From: an uncultured Helicobacteraceae bacterium
Lineage (GTDB): Bacteria; Campylobacterota; Campylobacteria; Campylobacterales; Sulfurimonadaceae
Assembly: GCA_903903705.1 (NCBI GenBank)
Contig: CAIUZU010000217.1
Coordinates: forward strand, 1 to 10,410
Direction of reading: 5' to 3'
Length of the DNA stretch: 10,410 nt
Of the stretch, positions 5,743 to 10,410 are shown piece after piece. Made by a program: the position numbers and the translations under genes. The notes below the pieces were generated by a model that saw only the letters and a program-made list of their open reading frames with translations, ran no database searches and was not told the DNA's origin. Numbering within the stretch: position 1 is the stretch's first letter; the number at the start of each line of letters is the position of its first letter.

Positions 5743-5994
5743 ATGGCTTTAATAATAAATGATGAGTGTATTGCGTGTGATGCGTGCCGCGAAGAGTGCC
5801 CTACTATGGCTATTGAAGAGGGAGATCCTATCTACTTCATAGATCCAGATCGTTGTACAGAGTGTGTAGGAGTTTATGATGAGCCTGCATGTGTATCTGT
5901 TTGTCCTGTTGATTGTATCATTCCAGATAAAGATAATATCGAATCTATAGCGGAACTTCAATTTAAATATAAACAACTCCAAGATGAAGAGTAA
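5743..5994 (+). CDS. 2[4Fe-4S] ferredoxin, Allochromatium type
   Basis: An 83-residue soluble electron carrier. Cluster I ligands are Cys9, Cys12, Cys15 and Cys54; cluster II ligands are Cys38, Cys41, Cys50 and Cys19. The second motif has an eight-residue insertion between Cys41 and Cys50 (CTECVGVYDEPAC) and a charged C-terminal extension of about 25 residues. Both are marks of the Allochromatium vinosum-type ferredoxins, known for very low and unequal cluster potentials; the extra Cys58 after the last ligand is also typical. The closest counterpart I know is the H. pylori HP0277 ferredoxin. In Campylobacterota such ferredoxins serve pyruvate and 2-oxoglutarate oxidoreductases, but the partner here cannot be read from context. 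AAGG (5732-5735) precedes the ATG by seven bases. The ppx gene follows after ten bases. Confidence 0.95.
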   Translation: MALIINDECIACDACREECPTMAIEEGDPIYFIDPDRCTECVGVYDEPACVSVCPVDCIIPDKDNIESIAELQFKYKQLQDEE

Positions 5995-6004
5995 AAAGCA
6001 TTAG

Positions 6005-7471
6005 ATGTCAAAAAGAGTAGCAGTCATAGACATCGGTTCTAATTCCGTTAGAATGGTGGTCTATGAAAAGAGTTCTCGGTTTGCATTTCATATTTTGCAT
6101 GAAGCAAAAAGCAGGGTTCGACTCTCTCAAAATGCCTACCAAAACAATGGTATTCTTCAAGAAATTCCTATGCAAAGAGCTTTTGATGTGTTGGAGAACT
6201 TCTCATCCATAATCTCTTCTTTTAAAGCTAGAAAAGTCTTATGTGTTGCGACTTCCGCACTCAGAGATGCACCAAATAAAAAAGATTTTATAAACAGAGT
6301 TAAAAATTCTCTGGATCTACAAATAAAAGTGATTGACGGTCAAAGAGAGGCTTATCTTGGTGCAATTGCCTGTGCAAACCTTTTACCAAACCTAAAAAAT
6401 GCTCTAAGTGTCGATATTGGCGGAGGTTCAACTGAATTTTCACTTATAGACAACAAAGAGATTGGTTTAAATATATCTCTAAATCTCGGAACAGTACGAT
6501 TAAAAGAGCTCTTTTTTGACAACAATGACATAGAGGGTGCAAAAAAATATATTGATGAGCAGTTAACGCAACTAGATATAACTGATCCTGAGACGATTAT
6601 AGGTATCGGCGGCTCATTTAGAGCAATATCCAATGCGATTTTAAATAACGATAACTACCCTTTACAAAAACTTCATGCTTACGAGCCAAACTATGATGAA
6701 TTTATACAATTTTTGAAAAAAATATTAGTTTCTGATGAAGATGAATTAAAAAAATTAGGCATTAAAAATAATAGATTGGATGTTATAAAACCTGGAGCAT
6801 TGATACTTCTTAGGGTTTTTAAAAAATTCAAAGTAAAAAATCTTATCACGAGCGGTGTTGGTGTGAGAGAGGGAGTTTTTTTAGCAGATCTGCTTAGAAC
6901 TTCCAGAGATAGATTTCCTTCAAACTACAACCCTTCTATGCGCTATATACTTGATTCGCATGTAGATAATATTACCTATGCAAACCAGTTATGCAAGGTC
7001 GCAAAAGAGCTTTTCGACTTAACCCACCAAACGCTTGGGATTGATAAAAAACATAGATATGAACTGGCAATCGCCGCAAAACTCTACATAAGCGGAAGCT
7101 CTATCCACTACTATTCGCTTAACAGACACAGTTACTATCTTATAGAGGATGCACTGGAGTTTGGCTTTACGCATAAAGAGATTATTCTTATTGCAACACT
7201 TGCAAGATATGCAAAAAGAAAACTTCCATCATCAGAGCATGTAGATAAATTTAGAGACCTTCTTCCTGAAATCAAGCAACTAAACGCTCTAAGTTATCTT
7301 CTCTCACTTAGCGTTGCACTGCTTTCTCATCAGCCTAGAAATATTGATTTTACGCTTAGTTTTGAAGAGTCTGAGTTAAAAGTAGAATCTAAAAACAGTC
7401 TCTATTTAGCAAAAGAGAGTATAGAAAAATTAGAAATTCTAAAGAACAACGATATTAAAATCTCTTTTTAA
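6005..7471 (+). CDS. ppx: Ppx/GppA family exopolyphosphatase / pppGpp phosphohydrolase
   Basis: A 488-residue member of the ASKHA-fold Ppx/GppA phosphatases, which remove terminal phosphate from polyphosphate and/or convert pppGpp to ppGpp, linking polyphosphate to the stringent response. The N-terminal phosphate loop VAVIDIGSNSVRMVVYE (5-21), ATSALRDAPN (82-91), the likely catalytic Glu115 in GQREAYLGAI, the second loop SVDIGGGSTEFSL (135-147), GIGGSFRAISN and SGVGVREGVF are all present. The C-terminal third contains the HD-like helical domain (AAKLYISGSSIHYYSLNRHS, then ATLARYAKRK), with the HD pair replaced as in E. coli PPX. Full length (E. coli PPX is about 513). It begins ten bases after the ferredoxin stop, so the two are co-transcribed; the same pairing is found in H. 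pylori (HP0277-HP0278). Which substrate it prefers cannot be told from sequence. Confidence 0.93.
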   Translation: MSKRVAVIDIGSNSVRMVVYEKSSRFAFHILHEAKSRVRLSQNAYQNNGILQEIPMQRAFDVLENFSSIISSFKARKVLCVATSALRDAPNKKDFINRVKNSLDLQIKVIDGQREAYLGAIACANLLPNLKNALSVDIGGGSTEFSLIDNKEIGLNISLNLGTVRLKELFFDNNDIEGAKKYIDEQLTQLDITDPETIIGIGGSFRAISNAILNNDNYPLQKLHAYEPNYDEFIQFLKKILVSDEDELKKLGIKNNRLDVIKPGALILLRVFKKFKVKNLITSGVGVREGVFLADLLRTSRDRFPSNYNPSMRYILDSHVDNITYANQLCKVAKELFDLTHQTLGIDKKHRYELAIAAKLYISGSSIHYYSLNRHSYYLIEDALEFGFTHKEIILIATLARYAKRKLPSSEHVDKFRDLLPEIKQLNALSYLLSLSVALLSHQPRNIDFTLSFEESELKVESKNSLYLAKESIEKLEILKNNDIKISF

Positions 7472-7502
7472 TAACCTATAATTTACTGCCTTTTTATCCC
7501 TA

Positions 7503-7518
7503 TGGTACGCTTTTTGCT
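7503..7518 (+). promoter_or_regulatory. Sigma-54 (RpoN) promoter for the secretin operon
   Basis: TGGTACG, four bases, then TTGCT matches the -24/-12 sigma-54 consensus (TGGCACG-N4-TTGCW) at all but one position. The invariant GG (7504-7505) and GC (7516-7517) are separated by exactly ten bases. A start near 7529 would leave a leader of about 25 bases before the first gene's ATG at 7554. It lies in the intergenic gap on the correct strand. An RpoN activator would be needed; no activator gene or clear upstream binding site is in the window. Confidence 0.8.
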
Positions 7519-7553
7519 GTATTTAATGTTAATAGCTAAAAAGGTCTTTGTTC

Positions 7554-7928
7554 ATGCACAAAATTTTACTTTTTTTAATCATCTCTTTAACAACCATATA
7601 TGCTGCATATAACCCTTTTTTCAATGACCAAAAAGCTCCAAAACCTAAAGTGCAGGAGAGTGCAACAGTTGTGCAACCGAGCAACGCACCGACAAGGCAA
7701 AATGCGAAAATAGGCTATTTTGGCTTTATTGAGAGCAAAAAAGGTAAATTTGCCCTTGTAAGTTTTGAGAAAAAAAATATAGTTGTAACTCAAAATGACT
7801 CGCTCTATCTTGATGAACAAATTTTTAAAGTGATAAATATTACCAGCAACTATATTCTCTTAAACGACAGATACAACAGACCTCAAAGTATCTATTTTAG
7901 TTCTGAGACAGAGGATCATAAAAAATGA
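7554..7928 (+). CDS. Small exported protein encoded ahead of the secretin (PilP/CtsR-like position)
   Basis: A 124-residue protein with a classic signal peptide (MHKILLFLIISLTTIYA, cleavage probably before AYNPF), a Pro/Gln/Ala-rich low-complexity linker (about 25-50), and one compact beta-rich domain (about 52-115). The domain layout resembles the homology-region domains of PilP/GspC-type proteins, which bind the periplasmic part of the secretin and link it to the inner-membrane platform; C. jejuni has a small protein gene (ctsR) ahead of its competence secretin ctsD. These are positional and architectural likenesses, not a recognised sequence match. I chose the ATG at 7554, which has AAGG (7541-7544) nine bases upstream, over an in-frame TTG at 7548, which would be too close to it. 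The stop overlaps the secretin ATG (ATGA). Confidence 0.8.
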   Translation: MHKILLFLIISLTTIYAAYNPFFNDQKAPKPKVQESATVVQPSNAPTRQNAKIGYFGFIESKKGKFALVSFEKKNIVVTQNDSLYLDEQIFKVINITSNYILLNDRYNRPQSIYFSSETEDHKK

Positions 7929-9409
7929 TAAAGCTATTTTACCCTCTGCTTTTTTCAATAATTACTTTTACAATTTTTGGATGTTCAAACGAATATAAAG
8001 AGGAGCTTTTAAAAGAGGAGTTAAGAGAGGATTTAAACAGCTCTAAAAATCCATTACTTAGCAAGTCAAAGATAGAGACTCTTGAAGTTGATGCTGAGCA
8101 TTTTAAAATATTACAAGCAGACATTCCAGACAAAGAGCAGATAAAACAGGTAAAAATTCTCGGCGCAAAACTCGATGATGTTATTGCTCTTATTACCGAA
8201 GCAACAGATGAAGATATCATATTTCAACTCCAATCAGACAACATCAACAACTCTGCACAATACGGAAATAATTTAGCAAATATTAATGCCGCAAACACTA
8301 CAAGAACCAATATCAATAACAACACAAACAATTCAAATGAAAACTACGATGAGACACAGATCCGTGAATCAAAGGTTTATGTCTCCGCTTCAAATATCGG
8401 GTTTGGCAGATTATTAAAAAAAGCAGTCGGTGATAAACTTAGTATCCGATATGACGATGAAACATACTATCTTGGGTATATGAAAACCGTAACACTTAAA
8501 ATCCCCTCACTAAGCGGTCTTGCAGATAAGCTAAAAAAGACTCTTGAAACCATCGGAGCTATAAATGTAGTGCATGATTCCATCTCCTCTTCAGTTACCT
8601 TTTCTGCAAGAGAAAAAGAGTATGCGGACATTATGAACTACTTGGAGATACTGAGAAACAACCTATATGTTATCGAGTATGACATCGCAATTTACAATGT
8701 GGAGTTAACGGACAACTATACTCTTGGAATAAACTGGAATCTCATACCGACCTCTACAAAAGAGATTGGCGTTACATCCAAAACAACGTCCGCATTCGGC
8801 TCAGTCGGAGCAACAAGCACAACGGCAGGTTTGGGTGCGGTCTTCAATACAATTGACATGTCCGGCACGCTTATCGCTGAAGCCCTAACGCAGTTTGGCA
8901 AGGTTGAGAGTATTCAAAGACCTAGACTCTTAGGTATCGCAGGAACTGACGTAACGCTTATAGACGGACTTGACGAGCCTTATATCAAAGAACTAAAAAC
9001 TACAACAGTAGGCGATAGCGGAGCACAAACCTCTACCGTAAGCGCTTCGGCACTAAGCGGTATCAGAGTCACGCTAAACTCAAACATTATGGACGGAACA
9101 GTTCTTACCGACATCTCGCTTGAAATCAACGATATCATCGGATACAGCAATTTTGAAGTAGACAAAGTATCTTACACGCAGCCTAGAGTACATACAAAAA
9201 ACATAAAAAGCAACATGCGTGTGCAACCCGGAGTGCCTATCGTAATATCGGGTTTATTTAGAAACAAGATGGACAAAGGGTATAAAGGAATACCGGGAGT
9301 TGCAAAAACAGAAGCAAGACTTCTTGGCGGAACAGAGTATGAGGGCGGCAAAAAGACAGAGATGGTAATCATCGTAACCCCTAGAGTTATCAAGTATGTA
9401 ATGAAGTGA
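7925..9409 (+). CDS. Outer-membrane secretin, lipoprotein, type II secretion/type IV pilus family (MshL/CtsD-like)
   Basis: A 494-residue secretin, the ring that forms the outer-membrane gate of type II secretion, type IV pilus and DNA-uptake systems. A lipoprotein signal peptide ends in a lipobox with Cys20 (TIFGC). Residues 45-245 form the periplasmic N-domains, interrupted by an Asn-rich low-complexity stretch at about 105-140. The secretin beta-barrel domain runs from about 245 to the end, with FGKVESIQRPRLLGIAG (324-340), VQPGVPIVISGLF (433-445), KGYKGIPGV (451-459) and the terminal TEMVIIVTPRVI (478-489). The short N-region and self-encoded lipidation resemble MshL-type and Campylobacter CtsD-type secretins rather than the larger GspD. 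The gene overlaps the small exported protein gene by ATGA and so shares the sigma-54 promoter. Confidence 0.92.
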   Translation: MIKLFYPLLFSIITFTIFGCSNEYKEELLKEELREDLNSSKNPLLSKSKIETLEVDAEHFKILQADIPDKEQIKQVKILGAKLDDVIALITEATDEDIIFQLQSDNINNSAQYGNNLANINAANTTRTNINNNTNNSNENYDETQIRESKVYVSASNIGFGRLLKKAVGDKLSIRYDDETYYLGYMKTVTLKIPSLSGLADKLKKTLETIGAINVVHDSISSSVTFSAREKEYADIMNYLEILRNNLYVIEYDIAIYNVELTDNYTLGINWNLIPTSTKEIGVTSKTTSAFGSVGATSTTAGLGAVFNTIDMSGTLIAEALTQFGKVESIQRPRLLGIAGTDVTLIDGLDEPYIKELKTTTVGDSGAQTSTVSASALSGIRVTLNSNIMDGTVLTDISLEINDIIGYSNFEVDKVSYTQPRVHTKNIKSNMRVQPGVPIVISGLFRNKMDKGYKGIPGVAKTEARLLGGTEYEGGKKTEMVIIVTPRVIKYVMK

Positions 9410-9417
9410 TGGGCTAA

Positions 9418-10212
9418 ATGGCAATTTTTACGGCAGGATGCATCGAATCGACAAGTAACAGCAAGAAAATTCGCGACAATGTTTATGCGCTTGCAAAACA
9501 TGATCTAGACTCTCCTGCTATGAAAATATCGGTTAGAAAATCCTCTACATGTATAAATTTTATTGCATTTCTTCCAAAAGATAAAATCAAACAGGAAAAT
9601 ATTTTAAAAAAAGTTTCCGAATGTGATGAAAAAACCGTAATTATCTTTGAACTTGATTATAAGCATGTGGGCGTAGTTTGCGAATACGGACGAATCATAG
9701 ACTATATCTTAGACAAACCAAAAGAGTTTGCACAAGAGAGAGGTTATGAAACTCATTTTGTAGACAATGCAAACGGTGTAAAGCTTGTTTTCTTTAACCT
9801 TGACGAAAACAGCCGCAGAGCCAAAGCCGGTTTTATCTCGCTCGGTTTTACCATCTTACTTACATCGACCATATTTTACAGCGGTTTTTACTATATGCAA
9901 GATACCAAAATCAACAGAGAGAACAAAGATTCTCTGAGCCAAGAGTACAAAAGCATAGTTAAAAACGAGTTTGAAAAGTCTGAAAAAATCGTACAAAAAG
10001 TTGATATGGTCAATATTCTTGAAGATATAGAGCGTCTTACACAGGCTACAAATGCAACTCTTCAACAGGTAAAATATAGTGGGAAAAACATTTGTGTCGA
10101 AGTAAAAGCACTTCAGATAGAACCTTTTATATCACTGCTTCCGCCAAAGATTACTATAAAGAAAAGCGATAAAATAAACAAAACTATACAATACTGCTAT
10201 GAAACAATATAA
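9418..10212 (+). CDS. Bitopic inner-membrane protein of the secretin operon (GspL/PilN/MshI-like layout), function unknown
   Basis: I do not recognise this 264-residue protein by sequence. It has a cytoplasmic N-terminal part of about 135 residues, an Arg-Arg-Ala-Lys stop before a single membrane helix (about 137-160), a charged helical segment likely to be coiled coil (about 163-210), and a small C-terminal domain with two Cys (226 and 260) that could pair in the periplasm. Cytoplasmic domain, one helix, coiled coil and small ferredoxin-like domain is the general plan of GspL/MshI or fused PilM-PilN proteins, which couple the assembly ATPase to the periplasm, but the cytoplasmic domain is too short for a full actin-like fold. 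It starts nine bases after the secretin stop, with a poor ribosome binding site, and its last 14 bases overlap the next gene. Role in pilus, secretion or DNA-uptake assembly is inferred from position. Confidence 0.75.
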   Translation: MAIFTAGCIESTSNSKKIRDNVYALAKHDLDSPAMKISVRKSSTCINFIAFLPKDKIKQENILKKVSECDEKTVIIFELDYKHVGVVCEYGRIIDYILDKPKEFAQERGYETHFVDNANGVKLVFFNLDENSRRAKAGFISLGFTILLTSTIFYSGFYYMQDTKINRENKDSLSQEYKSIVKNEFEKSEKIVQKVDMVNILEDIERLTQATNATLQQVKYSGKNICVEVKALQIEPFISLLPPKITIKKSDKINKTIQYCYETI

Positions 10213-10410
10213 CCTCTCAATTCTTCTTATCCTTATACTCTTAACCATAAGTGTATCAAGCTATTTTTTCTACCTTGATATCATCTACAAAGATAAGCTG
10301 GTAAAGAATGATGTAGAGTCGCTCTATGATCTCAAACGAATTGCAGGAAAGCCCATCGTTGTTTTTGCGAATACACAAGAGATAGAGGAAAAAACATATG
10401 ACTACAATCA
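10199..10410 (+). CDS. Start of a bitopic membrane protein (PilO/GspM/CtsX-like position), cut by the window edge
   Basis: Seventy codons are visible of a frame that opens with ATG at 10199-10201, overlapping the previous gene by 14 bases in another frame. It begins MKQYNLSILLILILLTISVS: a short charged start and one membrane helix (about 5-25), then a helical charged region (YKDKLVKNDVESLYDLKR) likely to lie in the periplasm. This N-in/C-out layout and its place after the previous bitopic gene resemble PilO or GspM, which pair with PilN or GspL. The C. jejuni competence operon also has a small membrane protein gene (ctsX) between its secretin and its ATPase gene. No sequence motif proves any of these. 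The frame is open to the end of the window. Confidence 0.7.
   Translation, partial: MKQYNLSILLILILLTISVSSYFFYLDIIYKDKLVKNDVESLYDLKRIAGKPIVVFANTQEIEEKTYDYN

Noticed and set aside
7548..7553. In-frame TTG start two codons before the first gene of the secretin operon
   Set aside because: It is only three bases from the AAGG ribosome binding site; the ATG at 7554 has better spacing and starts a clean signal peptide.
9418..9441. Possible lipobox (FTAGC, Cys8) at the N-terminus of the 264-residue protein
   Set aside because: There is no positively charged start or hydrophobic stretch before it; the only membrane helix is at 137-160 and the flanking charges put the N-terminus in the cytoplasm.

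Overview
The window looks like chromosomal DNA of a sulfur-oxidising Campylobacterota (epsilonproteobacterium) close to Sulfurimonas. It is AT-rich and tightly packed, with ATGA start/stop overlaps and AT-rich promoters that have recognisable -10 boxes and no clear -35. Several proteins closely match Helicobacter/Campylobacter families: an HsrA/CosR-type regulator, an Allochromatium-type ferredoxin next to Ppx/GppA, and FlhB. No tRNA, rRNA, CRISPR array, complete IS or prophage gene is visible. This is mostly core genome, with interest in the regulatory DNA and in the secretion operon at the right end.

Left part, minus strand (about 1-2400): nadA (quinolinate synthase) and nadC (quinolinate phosphoribosyltransferase) overlap by ATGA and supply two consecutive steps of de novo NAD synthesis. 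They are followed by the 5' part of flhB (flagellar export gate). The flhB leader is unusual: 49 bp holding its ribosome binding site and first nine codons occurs twice as a perfect direct repeat around an 88-bp hairpin-rich segment. The outer copy opens a 45-codon reading frame whose stop overlaps the flhB start.

Middle, plus strand (about 2400-5640): a short divergent promoter region leads to plsY and folB (phospholipid and folate synthesis), again joined by ATGA. Next comes an OmpR-type regulator that is plainly an HsrA/CosR orthologue. Unlike the Helicobacter and Campylobacter proteins it keeps a full set of phosphorylation residues, and it is followed, after a hairpin terminator, by a membrane histidine kinase. 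This may be the ancestral, phosphorylation-dependent form of a regulator known elsewhere as an orphan.

Right part, plus strand (about 5740-10410): a 2[4Fe-4S] ferredoxin and Ppx/GppA polyphosphate/pppGpp phosphatase form a pair. A near-consensus sigma-54 promoter then precedes an operon encoding a small exported protein, a lipoprotein secretin, a bitopic inner-membrane protein, and the start of another bitopic protein that runs off the window. The layout suggests the outer- and inner-membrane parts of a type IV pilus, type II secretion or DNA-uptake machine, placed under RpoN control.
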